Under the pieces are notes generated by a model. The model saw only the letters and a program-made list of their open reading frames with translations. It had not been told where the DNA came from and ran no database searches. From Leisingera sp. JC1 (GTDB taxonomy: Bacteria; Pseudomonadota; Alphaproteobacteria; Rhodobacterales; Rhodobacteraceae), in contig NZ_LYUZ01000081.1 in the NCBI RefSeq assembly GCF_001679925.1, forward strand, positions 179,100 through 243,099: a DNA stretch of 64,000 nucleotides. The letters are read 5' to 3'. Below are positions 1 through 8,637 of this stretch, piece after piece. How positions within the stretch are numbered: the stretch's first letter is position 1; each line of letters starts with the position of its first letter. The position numbers and the translations under genes were made by a program.

Positions 1-930
1 AAAGATTTGGCCCCGCCACTGCGGCCATATCCGGCCGGAATAGATCATCATGCCCGAAGGCGCGATAGACGGATCCCAGTACCATTCCGGCTGTTCCATC
101 CCGGGTTTGGCTGTGCCTTCACCGATTTTTGCCCCGGAGTAGTGGCGGCCGTAAGAGATCACCGGCCAGCCGTAGTTTGCCCCCTTGCGGACGCGGTTCA
201 CCTCATCGCCGCCTTTGGCGCCATGTTCCGCCACCCAGAGATTGCCCTGCAAATCCAAAGCCACACCCTGCGGGTTGCGGTGCCCGTAAGACCAGATTTC
301 CGGCTGCGCAGCTTCGGTTCCTGTGAACGGATTGCCCGCGGGCACCGTGCCGTCGCGGTTGATCCGAACCATTGACCCCTGATGCAGCCTCAGGTTCTGG
401 GCGCTGGGCCGGTCTCCGCGTTCCCCCAATGAAATGAACAAAGTGCCATCCCGCGCCTCTACTACACGGGAACCGAAGTGGCGGCCGCCAGTGGCGCCGG
501 GCGCAGCTTCGAACAGGATGCGCAAATCTCTCAAAGCGCTGTTATCGGCGCTGAGACGGCCCGCGGCCAACGCGGTTCCCGCACCGCGCCCCTGCTGCTT
601 GGCAAAGGTCAGGAAAACCTCCCGGCTGGCTTGGAAATCCCGCGGCACCATCACATCCAGCAGGCCGCCCTGCCCCTCTGCCGCCACGGCAGGCGTGCCG
701 CTGATGCGATTCTTTTTCCCGTCCAGAACATGGAAAAGCGCGCCGTCCCGCTCCGTCACCAGAAAGCCGCCGTCCGGCAGAAACGCAATGGCCCAAGGCA
801 CATCAAACCCGCCGGCCATCTTCGTGACGCTCAAGCGGCCAAGGCTGCTGTCCATTGTATCTGCCTGAACAGTCTTGGAAAACGGCACCAGCAGAAGCAC
901 AGCCGACAAAATGAGTAACCGGCGCAACAT
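1..930 (-). CDS. PQQ-dependent sugar dehydrogenase, C-terminus cut by window edge
   Basis: The reading frame is open from the ATG at 930 to base 1, so 310 residues are visible and the C-terminus lies outside. The N-terminus is a typical secretion signal (MLRRLLILSAVLLLVPFSK), placing the protein in the periplasm. Family hallmarks are visible: DVPWAIAFLPDG near residue 43, EIWSYGHRNPQG, EHGAKGGDEVN and NYGWPVISYG. These match the soluble aldose sugar dehydrogenase (YliI/Asd) beta-propeller family, which oxidises aldose sugars with PQQ and calcium. It is transcribed divergently from the ABC transporter at 1117. The substrate cannot be told from sequence. Confidence 0.9.
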   Translation of the reverse strand, partial: MLRRLLILSAVLLLVPFSKTVQADTMDSSLGRLSVTKMAGGFDVPWAIAFLPDGGFLVTERDGALFHVLDGKKNRISGTPAVAAEGQGGLLDVMVPRDFQASREVFLTFAKQQGRGAGTALAAGRLSADNSALRDLRILFEAAPGATGGRHFGSRVVEARDGTLFISLGERGDRPSAQNLRLHQGSMVRINRDGTVPAGNPFTGTEAAQPEIWSYGHRNPQGVALDLQGNLWVAEHGAKGGDEVNRVRKGANYGWPVISYGRHYSGAKIGEGTAKPGMEQPEWYWDPSIAPSGMMIYSGRIWPQWRGQIF

Positions 931-949
931 TTTTGCTTCCCCTTTCGTT

Positions 950-965
950 ACTTTAAACTTAAAGT
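950..965. promoter_or_regulatory. Perfect palindrome between divergent genes, candidate operator
   Basis: ACTTTAA at 950-956 and TTAAAGT at 959-965 form a perfect 7-base inverted repeat around AC. It lies 20 bases upstream of the sugar dehydrogenase start and about 150 bases before the transporter. A second, looser repeat (CTCCGC at 974-979, GCGGAG at 999-1004) follows. The position suits a regulator binding site, but no regulator gene is adjacent. Confidence 0.35.
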
Positions 966-1116
966 AAATGCAGCTCCGCAGAACATAAACTGATAATAGC
1001 GGAGAAAAACGGGACGGACTCTTTGTTATCTCACGCCTCAACGGGACTTTTCTTTTCCAGATGGCTTGCCTAGGGTCCGATGTGAACATTTTTGTTCCAA
1101 CAATGGGAGTTCTCAA

Positions 1117-2310
1117 ATGAAGAAACTGCTGATGGCCACCGCGGCCGCTGCGCTGACTGCTGGCACCGCTTATGCCGGCGGCCACGCCAAGGAAGTGAAA
1201 CTGGGCGTGCTGTTCGGCTTCACCGGCCCGATTGAATCGCTGGCCCCGGCCATGGGCGACGGCGCCGAGCTGGCCATGGAAGAAGTCACCAAGTCCGGCA
1301 AGCTGCTGGACAGCGCAACCGTGACCTCCGTGCGCGCTGACACCGGCTGCATCGACAACGGCCTGGCCGTGGCAAACGGCGAGAAGCTGGTTGCCGAAGG
1401 CGTGAACGGCATCATCGGCGGCGACTGCTCCGGCGTAACCGGCGCGATCCTGCAGAACGTGGCGATCCCGAACGGCATGGTGATGATTTCACCGTCCGCA
1501 ACCTCGCCCGGCCTGTCGACCATGGAAGACAACGGCCTGTTCTTCCGCACCTCGCCGTCGGACGCACGCGAAGGCCAGGTGATGGCCGAGATCCTGAAAG
1601 AGCGCGGCATCAACTCGATCGCCCTGACCTACACCAACAACGACTACGGCAAGGGCCTGGCGGACGCGATCCAGTCCTCGTTCGAGGAAGTTGGCGGCGA
1701 AGTCACCATCGTGACCGCGCATGAAGACGGCAAAGGCGACTACTCCGCTGAAGTCGGTGCGCTGGCCTCTGCCGGCGGCGACATCCTGGTGGTTGCTGGC
1801 TACCTGGACCAGGGCGGCCTGGGCATCATCCAGGGTTCGCTGGATTCCGGTGCGTTTGACACCTTCGGCCTGCCCGGCGGCATGATCGGCGACAGCCTGC
1901 CCGCAAACGTTGGCGCGGACCTCGACGGCTCCTTCGGCCAGATCGCTGGTTCCGACAGCAAAGGCGCGGAAATCTTTGCCGAAATGGCAAAAGAGCGCGG
2001 CTTTGACGGCACCTCGGCCTATGCGTCTGAATCCTATGATGCCGCGGCGCTGTTCCTGCTGGCGATGCAGGCTGCCAACTCCACCAACCCGGCGGATTAC
2101 GTCGGCAAGATCCTGGACGTGGCAAACGCCCCGGGCGAGCCGATCAACCCGGGTGAACTGGGCAAGGCGCTGGAAATCCTCGCCGCCGGCGGTGAGATCG
2201 ACTATCAGGGCGCAACCGGCGTTGAGCTGATCGGCCCGGGTGAGAGCGCAGGCTCCTACCGCGAGATCGAAGTGAAGGACGGCAAGAACGAAACCCTTCG
2301 CTTCCGCTGA
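1117..2310 (+). CDS. ABC transporter substrate-binding protein, branched-chain amino acid type (LivK-like)
   Basis: This 397-residue periplasmic binding protein captures substrate for the ABC importer encoded just downstream. The ATG at 1117 is chosen because GGGAG at 1105-1109 sits in front of it and because it yields a clean signal peptide (MKKLLMATAAAALTAGTAYA). The mature part shows the type I fold of the Leu/Ile/Val receptor family: VKLGVLFGFTGP, then GVNGIIGGDCSGVT, then YTNNDYGKGLADA. Genes for two ATPases and two permeases follow in the same direction. A hairpin just after the stop may keep expression of this gene above that of the rest. The true ligand could be an amino acid or another small molecule. 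Confidence 0.9.
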   Translation: MKKLLMATAAAALTAGTAYAGGHAKEVKLGVLFGFTGPIESLAPAMGDGAELAMEEVTKSGKLLDSATVTSVRADTGCIDNGLAVANGEKLVAEGVNGIIGGDCSGVTGAILQNVAIPNGMVMISPSATSPGLSTMEDNGLFFRTSPSDAREGQVMAEILKERGINSIALTYTNNDYGKGLADAIQSSFEEVGGEVTIVTAHEDGKGDYSAEVGALASAGGDILVVAGYLDQGGLGIIQGSLDSGAFDTFGLPGGMIGDSLPANVGADLDGSFGQIAGSDSKGAEIFAEMAKERGFDGTSAYASESYDAAALFLLAMQAANSTNPADYVGKILDVANAPGEPINPGELGKALEILAAGGEIDYQGATGVELIGPGESAGSYREIEVKDGKNETLRFR

Positions 2311-2340
2311 TAAGCACCTGAAAAGCAACCAAGATAGGCC

Positions 2341-2394
2341 AGCCCGGGTTTTGCCCGGGCTGTTCTGAATTAAAAGCGCCGCCTTAACGGCGCT
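2341..2394 (+). terminator. Two hairpins between binding-protein gene and livG, partial terminator or attenuator
   Basis: The first hairpin is AGCCCGGG (2341-2348) with CCCGGGCT (2354-2361), not followed by a good T-run. The second is AGCGCCG (2375-2381) with CGGCGCT (2388-2394), directly upstream of the livG ribosome site AGGGGA at 2395-2400. Such hairpins after binding-protein genes often stabilise the upstream mRNA or lower downstream transcription. Confidence 0.5.
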
Positions 2395-2409
2395 AGGGGA
2401 TGAAATGAC

Positions 2410-3198
2410 ATGATCGTCGTCGAGGACTTGCATAAGCACTTCGGCGGGTTCCACGCGGTTGACGGCGCCTCGCTGGAAATCGCCAAGGGGTCCATAACCG
2501 GTTTGATCGGCCCGAACGGGGCGGGAAAGACCACACTTTTCAACGTTATCGCAGGCGTGCTTGAACCGACCTCAGGCCGGGTCACCATGGACGGTGAGGA
2601 CATCACCGGCCTGCCGCCGCATGAGCTGTTCCACAAGGGGCTGCTGCGCACCTTCCAGATCGCGCATGAGTTCTCCTCGATGACCTGCCGGGAAAATCTG
2701 ATGATGGTGCCCGGCGCGCAATCGGGGGAGAGCCTTTGGAACACCTGGTTCGGCCGCAAGCGGATTGCTGACGAAGAGCGCGCGCTGCGGGCCAAGGCTG
2801 ACGAGGTACTTGAGTTCCTGACCATCAGCCACATCGCGGACCTGAAGGCGGGCCAGGTGTCCGGCGGCCAGAAGAAGCTGCTGGAACTGGGCCGCACCAT
2901 GATGGTGGACGCCAAGATCGTCTTCCTAGACGAGGTTGGCGCCGGTGTGAACCGCACCCTGCTTTACACCATCGCCGACGCGATCAAACGCCTCAATGAG
3001 GAGCGCGGTTACACCTTCGTTGTGATCGAGCACGACATGGAATTCATTGGCCGCCTGTGCGACCCGGTGATCTGCATGGCCGAGGGCAAGAAGCTGGCCG
3101 AAGGCACCCTGGACGAGATCAAGGCAAACGAGCATGTGATCGAGGCCTATCTAGGTACCGGTCTGAAAAACAAGGACAAACTGGAGGCGGGCGCATGA
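2410..3198 (+). CDS. livG: ABC transporter ATP-binding protein, LivG type
   Basis: This is one of the two cytoplasmic ATPases that drive the importer, 262 residues long as expected for LivG. Walker A is GPNGAGKTT near residue 35. The signature motif is VSGGQKK. The Walker B region reads FLDEVGAGVN, where most LivG proteins have a DEPAAGLN-like sequence, so the residue after the catalytic Glu is Val instead of Pro. The ATG at 2410 follows AGGGGATGAA. The stop overlaps the start of the next ATPase gene by four bases (ATGA), a sign of translational coupling. Confidence 0.9.
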   Translation: MIVVEDLHKHFGGFHAVDGASLEIAKGSITGLIGPNGAGKTTLFNVIAGVLEPTSGRVTMDGEDITGLPPHELFHKGLLRTFQIAHEFSSMTCRENLMMVPGAQSGESLWNTWFGRKRIADEERALRAKADEVLEFLTISHIADLKAGQVSGGQKKLLELGRTMMVDAKIVFLDEVGAGVNRTLLYTIADAIKRLNEERGYTFVVIEHDMEFIGRLCDPVICMAEGKKLAEGTLDEIKANEHVIEAYLGTGLKNKDKLEAGA

Positions 3199-4025
3199 GC
3201 GACAACCCCTACCAGGACGATCACGGCAACAAGGACGCCTCGATCACCAACACGAAGGGCATCGGCACGATGCAACCCGCTCATCTGAAAAGCGGCCCAA
3301 CACACAAGGTCGACGGCGGCCCGTTCCTGATCGGGGACACCATGACCGGCGGGTACGGCAAGGGTCCGGACATCCTGCATGACTGCACCATCGCCGTCGA
3401 CAAGGGCGAGATCGCGGTCATCGTCGGCCCCAACGGCGCGGGCAAGTCGACCGCGATGAAGGCGGTGTTCGGGATGCTGAACGTGCGCTCCGGCGCGGTG
3501 CGGCTGGACGGCGAGGACATCACCCAGCTCACCCCGCAGGACCGGGTGGTCAAGGGCATGGGGTTTGTGCCGCAGACCAGCAATATCTTCACCTCGATGA
3601 CGGTGGAGGAGAACCTGGAGATGGGCGCCTTCATCCGCACCGATGATTTCCGGGACACGATGGAGCAGGTCTATGATTTGTTCCCGATCCTGCGCGACAA
3701 GCGCAACCAGCCCGCGGGCGAGCTGTCCGGCGGCCAGCGCCAGCAGGTGGCGGTGGGCCGGGCGCTGATGACCAAGCCCAAGGTGCTGATGCTGGACGAG
3801 CCCACTGCGGGCGTCTCCCCCATCGTGATGGATGAGCTGTTCGACCGCATCATCGAGGTTGCCCGCACCGGGCTGCCGATCCTGATGGTGGAGCAGAACG
3901 CCAAGCAAGCGCTTGAGATCGCAGACAAAGGCTATGTTCTGGTGCAGGGGCGCAATGCCTATACCGGCACCGGCAAGGAGCTGCTGGCCGATCCCGAAGT
4001 GCGCAAATCTTTCCTGGGGGGCTAA
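3195..4025 (+). CDS. livF: ABC transporter ATP-binding protein, LivF type, with N-terminal extension
   Basis: The second ATPase of the importer has 276 residues, about 40 more than a usual LivF. The canonical domain only begins around residue 50; before it stands a polar segment starting MSDNPYQDDHGNKDAS. Walker A is VGPNGAGKST, the signature is LSGGQRQQ, and Walker B is LMLDEPTAGVSP, all intact. The ATG at 3195 overlaps the livG stop. A later start would leave the coupling unused, and I see no better ribosome site inside, so the extension looks real. Confidence 0.9.
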   Translation: MSDNPYQDDHGNKDASITNTKGIGTMQPAHLKSGPTHKVDGGPFLIGDTMTGGYGKGPDILHDCTIAVDKGEIAVIVGPNGAGKSTAMKAVFGMLNVRSGAVRLDGEDITQLTPQDRVVKGMGFVPQTSNIFTSMTVEENLEMGAFIRTDDFRDTMEQVYDLFPILRDKRNQPAGELSGGQRQQVAVGRALMTKPKVLMLDEPTAGVSPIVMDELFDRIIEVARTGLPILMVEQNAKQALEIADKGYVLVQGRNAYTGTGKELLADPEVRKSFLGG

Positions 4026-4028
4026 TTG

Positions 4029-5039
4029 ATGGATCTTCTCAACGCCCTCGTGGCGCTTACCAATTATGTTATTGTCCCCGGGCTGTCCTATGGCAGCCAG
4101 CTGGCGCTTGGCGCACTGGGGGTGACACTGATCTACGGGATCCTGCGGTTCTCGAACTTTGCCCATGGCGACACCATGGCCTTCGGTGCCATGGTCACCA
4201 TCCTGCTAACCTGGCTGTTTCAGTCCGCCGGCCTCAGCGCAGGGCCGCTGCCGACCGCGCTGCTGGCGCTGCCGTTCGGCATTCTGGGCACCATTGCGCT
4301 GATGCTGCTTACCGACCGGACCGTTTACCGGTTCTACCGCCAGCAAAAGGCGAAGCCGGTGATCTTTGTCATGGTCTCGCTCGGTGTGATGTTCATCATG
4401 AACGGCCTGGTGCGTTTCATCATCGGGCCGGGCGATCAGCGCTTTACCGATGGCGAACGCTTTGTGATCTCGGCACGGACCTTCAAGAAGCTCACCGGGC
4501 TGGATGAAGGCCTGGCGATCAAGACCACCGAGGCACTGACCGTGGTCACCGCGGTGATCGTTGTTGCGGTGCTGTTCTGGTTCCTGAACAAGACCCGCAC
4601 CGGCAAGTCGATGCGCGCCTACTCGGACAACGAGGATCTGGCGCTGCTGTCCGGCATCAACCCGGAACGGGTGGTGATGTACACGTGGATGATCGTGGCA
4701 GCGCTGGCGACCATTGCAGGGGTTCTCTACGGCCTCGACAAATCTTTCAAACCCTTCACTTATTTCCAGCTGCTGCTGCCGATCTTTGCCTCCGCCATCG
4801 TGGGCGGCCTCGGCAACCCGATCGGGGCCATTGCGGGCGGGTTCATTATCGCCTTCTCCGAAGTGACGATCACCTATGCCTGGAAAAAGGTCCTGACTTA
4901 CGGCCTTCCGGAGAGCCTGGCGCCTGACGGGCTGGTTCAGCTCCTCAGCACCGACTACAAGTTCGCGGTTTCCTTCGCGATCCTGATTGTCGTCCTCCTG
5001 TTCAAGCCCACCGGCCTTTTCAAAGGGAAAGCGGTATGA
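4029..5039 (+). CDS. livH: Branched-chain amino acid-type ABC transporter permease, LivH type
   Basis: This integral inner-membrane protein of 336 residues has about eight hydrophobic segments and forms one half of the translocation pore. The motif LIYGILRFSNFAHGD near residue 38 and the later AIVGGLGNPIGAIAGG are typical of the LivH family. A TTG three bases upstream is possible, but the ATG at 4029 is better placed after the GGGGGG run at 4015-4021. It follows livF with a three-base gap and overlaps livM by four bases. Confidence 0.9.
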   Translation: MDLLNALVALTNYVIVPGLSYGSQLALGALGVTLIYGILRFSNFAHGDTMAFGAMVTILLTWLFQSAGLSAGPLPTALLALPFGILGTIALMLLTDRTVYRFYRQQKAKPVIFVMVSLGVMFIMNGLVRFIIGPGDQRFTDGERFVISARTFKKLTGLDEGLAIKTTEALTVVTAVIVVAVLFWFLNKTRTGKSMRAYSDNEDLALLSGINPERVVMYTWMIVAALATIAGVLYGLDKSFKPFTYFQLLLPIFASAIVGGLGNPIGAIAGGFIIAFSEVTITYAWKKVLTYGLPESLAPDGLVQLLSTDYKFAVSFAILIVVLLFKPTGLFKGKAV

Positions 5040-6358
5040 CCGAGACCATGAAACATACCCTTCTTTTCGTCTTTGTCGGCGTGATGATCCTGCTGGAAGG
5101 CATGACCGACTTCCTGTTCTTCTCCGGCTCCTGGAACTCGGCGCTGGTGATCCTGAACATGGGGCTGATCTCGGCCATCATGGCAATCGGGGTGAACATC
5201 CAGTGGGGCTTTGCCGGGCTGTTCAACGTCGGCATCATGGGCTTTACCGCGCTTGGCGGTCTGGCCGTGGTGCTGGTGTCGACACCGGTGATCCCCGCGG
5301 CCTGGTCCTCTGGCGGTGTCAGCATCGTGATGGCATTGGTGATGGGCGCGCTGACCGTGGTGTCTGCGGTGATGATCACCAAGTTCATGCCCGCAGGCAA
5401 ACTGCGTATGCTGGTGCTGTCGGCGGTCATGATCGTGGGCTTCATCGTCTACCGGGCAATCTTTGACCCGGCGGTGGGTTCGGTCGAGGCGATCAACCCC
5501 GCACTTCAGGGCAATATCGGCGGCCTGGGCCTGCCGGTGCTGCTGGCCTGGCCCGCAGGAGGCCTGCTGGCCGCGGGTGCGGCCTGGCTGATCGGCAAGA
5601 CCGCATTGGGGCTGCGTTCGGATTACCTGGCAATTGCCACCCTGGGGATTGCCGAGATCATCATCGCAGTTCTGAAGAACGAGGACTGGCTGTCACGCGG
5701 CGTGAAGAACGTGGTCGGCCTGCCCCGCCCGCTGCCCTATGAAGTGGACCTGCAAGCCGATCCGACCTTTGTGGAGCGCGCGGCCAGCTGGGGCATGGAC
5801 CCGGTCACCGCCTCGACCGTCTACGTCAAAGCCGGCTATGCGCTGATGTTCACGGTGGTGCTGCTGGCGCTGTTGTGGATGGCGCAGATGGCGCTGAAAA
5901 GCCCCTGGGGCCGGATGATGCGCGCGATCCGCGATAACGAGACCGCGGCAGAGGCGATGGGCAAGGACGTGACCCGCCGCCATCTGCAGATCTTTGTGCT
6001 GGGGTCTGCCATCTGCGGCATTGCCGGGGCGATGATGACCACGCTCGACAGCCAGATGACACCGGGCACCTACAACCCGCTGCGCTTCACCTTCCTCATT
6101 TGGGTAATGGTGATTGTCGGCGGGTCCGGCAACAACTTCGGTGCAGTGCTGGGCGGTATGCTGATCTGGTTCTTCTGGATCAAGGTGGAGCCGATGGGCA
6201 TCCTGCTGATGGAGCTGGTAACCGCAGGCATGGCCGAGGGCAGCGCGCTGAAGGCGCATCTCTTGGAAAGCGCCTCGCACATGCGGCTGTTCACCATGGG
6301 GCTGATACTGCTCCTGGTGCTCAGGTTCAGCCCGCGCGGCCTGATCCCTGAAAAGTAA
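5036..6358 (+). CDS. livM: Branched-chain amino acid-type ABC transporter permease, LivM type
   Basis: The second permease of the importer has 440 residues and many membrane spans. Family motifs include WGFAGLFNVGIMGF near residue 58, LRSDYLAIATLGIAEI, and the coupling-loop sequence WGRMMRAIRDNETAAEAMGK. It ends with the usual LRFSPRGLIPEK. The ATG at 5036 lies inside the livH stop (ATGA). A strong hairpin terminator follows, so this is the last gene of the five-gene operon. Confidence 0.92.
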   Translation: MTETMKHTLLFVFVGVMILLEGMTDFLFFSGSWNSALVILNMGLISAIMAIGVNIQWGFAGLFNVGIMGFTALGGLAVVLVSTPVIPAAWSSGGVSIVMALVMGALTVVSAVMITKFMPAGKLRMLVLSAVMIVGFIVYRAIFDPAVGSVEAINPALQGNIGGLGLPVLLAWPAGGLLAAGAAWLIGKTALGLRSDYLAIATLGIAEIIIAVLKNEDWLSRGVKNVVGLPRPLPYEVDLQADPTFVERAASWGMDPVTASTVYVKAGYALMFTVVLLALLWMAQMALKSPWGRMMRAIRDNETAAEAMGKDVTRRHLQIFVLGSAICGIAGAMMTTLDSQMTPGTYNPLRFTFLIWVMVIVGGSGNNFGAVLGGMLIWFFWIKVEPMGILLMELVTAGMAEGSALKAHLLESASHMRLFTMGLILLLVLRFSPRGLIPEK

Positions 6359-6366
6359 AATGGCAC

Positions 6367-6412
6367 GGGCCCTGACCAGCACGTTCTGGTCAGGGCCCGG
6401 CCCTTCTTTGAC
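6367..6412 (+). terminator. Terminator after the liv-type operon
   Basis: GGGCCCTGACCAG (6367-6379) pairs perfectly with CTGGTCAGGGCCC (6386-6398), a 13-base stem with a six-base loop. A short pyrimidine run ending TTCTTT follows. Confidence 0.85.
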
Positions 6413-6555
6413 GCAGTTCGGCGCAGCTGAACCGGTCCATTTCCCCCGCAGCATTCAACGCCCCAGCTTTGCCTTAGAACCGCGAAAGTGGTGCCTTAAT
6501 CATTTGTTTTTGTGCGGATAGTACTACTGAGCAGAGTTTAATGAGGCCGGAAGCC

Positions 6556-6804
6556 ATGCACATCGTTTTGAAATCTTTTGCCGCCTTCGGCACAATTGCG
6601 GCTTTGTCTGGCTGCGTTTCCCCCGAGCAGTTCGAAACCACTCCGGTGCAGCTCCAGACCAGCAAGGGCGTGGTGACTTGCCAGCTCTACACCAAGGACC
6701 GGGTGCTGTGGGACCGTTCGATCGACCGCCCCGCCTCGATGCCGGTCCAGGAAGCCGATGAAATCTGCAAGCGCGAAGGCTACAGGCAAATGAAAGAGGG
6801 CTGA
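6556..6804 (+). CDS. Small predicted lipoprotein of unknown function
   Basis: The product has 82 residues. A hydrophobic signal ends in the lipobox LSGC, so Cys20 would be lipidated and the protein anchored to a membrane facing the periplasm. The mature part is about 60 residues, charged, with one more pair of cysteines (VTCQLY and EICKRE). The ATG at 6556 places the lipobox at the usual distance; an ATG at 6541 would add five residues. I do not recognise the family. It stands alone, and its stop lies in a hairpin shared with the convergent HerA-like gene. Confidence 0.75.
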   Translation: MHIVLKSFAAFGTIAALSGCVSPEQFETTPVQLQTSKGVVTCQLYTKDRVLWDRSIDRPASMPVQEADEICKREGYRQMKEG

Positions 6805-6816
6805 CTGCAGCCCTCT
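6795..6816. terminator. Hairpin between convergent genes
   Basis: AGAGGGCTG (6795-6803) pairs with CAGCCCTCT (6808-6816). The left arm includes the end of the lipoprotein gene. It probably serves both converging genes, although no long T-run is present. Confidence 0.55.
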
Positions 6817-6834
6817 GTGCACCTCCTGCTCCTC

Positions 6835-8379
6835 TCAGCGGCCCTTGAACAGGCTGCCGAGAATGCCACGGACAATCCGGCGGCCGGTGGTTCCCTTCAG
6901 CTCCTTGATGACCGCCTCTGACATCGCAGAGGTAAAACTGTCCTTCTGCTTGTAAGAGCGTGACGAGGACCGGCTGACCCGCGATCCGGAGTAGCGGCGC
7001 GCGGCATTGAACTCCCGCGCCATCGGTTCTGGAGCGGCTTCAGCAGTTTCCTCGGCGGCTTCAGCCGCCTGGGCCGCGGCCAGCGCCCGCTGTGCCAGGA
7101 TTTCAAAAGCCGATCTGCGGTCCATAGGGGTGTCGTATTTACCGGCCATGTCAGAAGACTTGAGCATCTTCTTGCGTTCATCCGCCGTGATCGGCCCCAG
7201 TTGCGTGCTCGGCGGACGGATCAAAGTGCGCTCGACCACACCTGGAACCCCCTTCTTCTGCAGCATTGAGGTGACCGCCTCGCCCACCCCGACTTCGCGG
7301 ATGGCATCTTCGGTCGAAAACCGCGGGTTTTCCCGGTAGGTCTCGGCGGCCAGCCGCAGGTTCTTGCGGTCCTTGGCGGTGAATGCGCGCAACGCGTGCT
7401 GGATGCGGTTGCCAAGCTGCCCCAGAATGTCCTCAGGCACGTCTGCGGGGTTCTGGGTGATGAAATAGATTCCGACCCCTTTGGAGCGGATCAGCCGCGC
7501 GACCTGCTCCACCTTGTCGATCAGCGCGTTGGGGGCGTCGTCGAACAGCAGATGCGCCTCGTCGAAAAAGAACACCAGCCTGGGCTTGTCCGGGTCACCC
7601 ACTTCCGGCAGTTCCTCGAACAGCTCGCTCAGGAGCCACAGCAGGAATGTGGAGTAAAGGCCCGGCGCCGCCATCAGCTTGTCCGCGGCCAGGATATTGA
7701 CCATCCCCTTGCCTGCCGCATCACAGCGCATCAGGTCGCTGAGCGCCAGCGCCGGTTCACCGAACAGGCCTGCACCTCCCTGATTTTCCAGCACCAGCAA
7801 ACGGCGCTGAATGGCGCCGATTGAGGAGGTGGAGACGTTGCCGTAGCGAAGCGACAACTGACTGCGGTTTTCGCCGATCCAGACCAGAAGCGCCTGCAGA
7901 TCTTTCAAATCGAGAAGCGGCAGCCCTTCTTCGTCGGCAAGCCTGAATGCAATGTTCAGGATGCCCTCCTGCGCCTCGCTCAGCTCCAGCAAGCGTGCCA
8001 GCAGCAGCGGACCCATCTCCGCAACTGTTGTGCGCACCGGATGCCCTTGCTCACCGTAGAGATCCCAGAAAGTGACGGGACAAGCGTGGTAGCCGTAGCC
8101 TTCGAACCCGATCTTGGCGGCGCGCTCCAGGAAAGCTTCGTGCAGCTTGTGATCCGGGGATCCAGCCAGCGCCAGCCCGGACAGATCACCCTTCACATCT
8201 GAAAGGATCACCGGGACGCCGGCATTGGAAAACCCTTCCGCGAGGATTTGCAGTGTCACAGTCTTGCCGGTTCCGGTTGCACCCGCGATCAGGCCGTGAC
8301 GGTTGGCGTATTTCAGATCCAGCCCCTGCTGTTCGCCGTACCCTTCTCCACCGCCGCCGAGAAATATTCTGTCTGACAT
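6835..8379 (-). CDS. HerA-like ATPase, DUF853 family
   Basis: This 514-residue cytoplasmic ATPase belongs to the DUF853 (YjgR-like) branch of the HerA/FtsK superfamily. Walker A is GATGTGKTVTLQ near residue 30, and Walker B is LVFFFDEAHLLFDD near residue 275. A conserved FITQNPADVPEDILGQLGNR segment follows, and the C-terminal 110 residues are Ala/Glu- and then Ser/Arg-rich. The ATG at 8379 is chosen over one 12 codons upstream because GGCGGGG precedes it and the N-terminus MSDRIFLGGG is typical. Biological role in this family is unsettled; DNA or nucleotide handling is inferred from the fold. Confidence 0.88.
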   Translation of the reverse strand: MSDRIFLGGGGEGYGEQQGLDLKYANRHGLIAGATGTGKTVTLQILAEGFSNAGVPVILSDVKGDLSGLALAGSPDHKLHEAFLERAAKIGFEGYGYHACPVTFWDLYGEQGHPVRTTVAEMGPLLLARLLELSEAQEGILNIAFRLADEEGLPLLDLKDLQALLVWIGENRSQLSLRYGNVSTSSIGAIQRRLLVLENQGGAGLFGEPALALSDLMRCDAAGKGMVNILAADKLMAAPGLYSTFLLWLLSELFEELPEVGDPDKPRLVFFFDEAHLLFDDAPNALIDKVEQVARLIRSKGVGIYFITQNPADVPEDILGQLGNRIQHALRAFTAKDRKNLRLAAETYRENPRFSTEDAIREVGVGEAVTSMLQKKGVPGVVERTLIRPPSTQLGPITADERKKMLKSSDMAGKYDTPMDRRSAFEILAQRALAAAQAAEAAEETAEAAPEPMAREFNAARRYSGSRVSRSSSRSYKQKDSFTSAMSEAVIKELKGTTGRRIVRGILGSLFKGR

Positions 8380-8418
8380 GCCTGCCCCGCCTGCTCTTTT
8401 TCCTGTGGATAACAATAC

Positions 8419-8430
8419 AAAGTTAACTTT
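8419..8430. promoter_or_regulatory. Twelve-base perfect palindrome upstream of the HerA-like gene
   Basis: AAAGTTAACTTT is a perfect palindrome 40 bases upstream of the minus-strand start at 8379. It may be an operator or part of the promoter. The motif matches no regulator I can name. Confidence 0.3.
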
Positions 8431-8503
8431 TGGATGCGATAGTCAATCTTGCCCGCCCCTGCAAAAGCGGTTGCCGTGGCGGACATTTCCTCCCTGTCAG
8501 ACT

Positions 8504-8532
8504 GGCCGTGCCTCGTGCACGGCCTTCTTTTT
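8504..8532 (+). terminator. Terminator-like hairpin with no plus-strand gene before it
   Basis: GGCCGTGC (8504-8511) pairs with GCACGGCC (8517-8524), followed by TTCTTTTT. No plus-strand coding region lies upstream, so it may end a small RNA that begins after 8380. The sequence TTTCCTCCC at 8486-8494, complementary to a Shine-Dalgarno core, stands just before it. Confidence 0.5.
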
Positions 8533-8553
8533 GAGCAATGTTTGCCTGTAAAA

Positions 8554-8627
8554 CGGGCATATTCGACTGCCCGCTCAGCCCTAAGACTTCAATTTTCATG
8601 AAATCCGGCCCGTCAGGATTTTTTTTG
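8554..8627 (+). ncRNA. Candidate small RNA or second terminator structure
   Basis: A hairpin CGGGCA (8554-8559) with TGCCCG (8568-8573) is followed by AAATCC (8601-8606) with GGATTT (8616-8621) and a T-run to 8626. The last element looks like a factor-independent terminator. No coding frame or clear promoter is seen, so the 5' end is unknown and the call is tentative. Confidence 0.3.
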
Positions 8628-8637
8628 AACTTGGATG

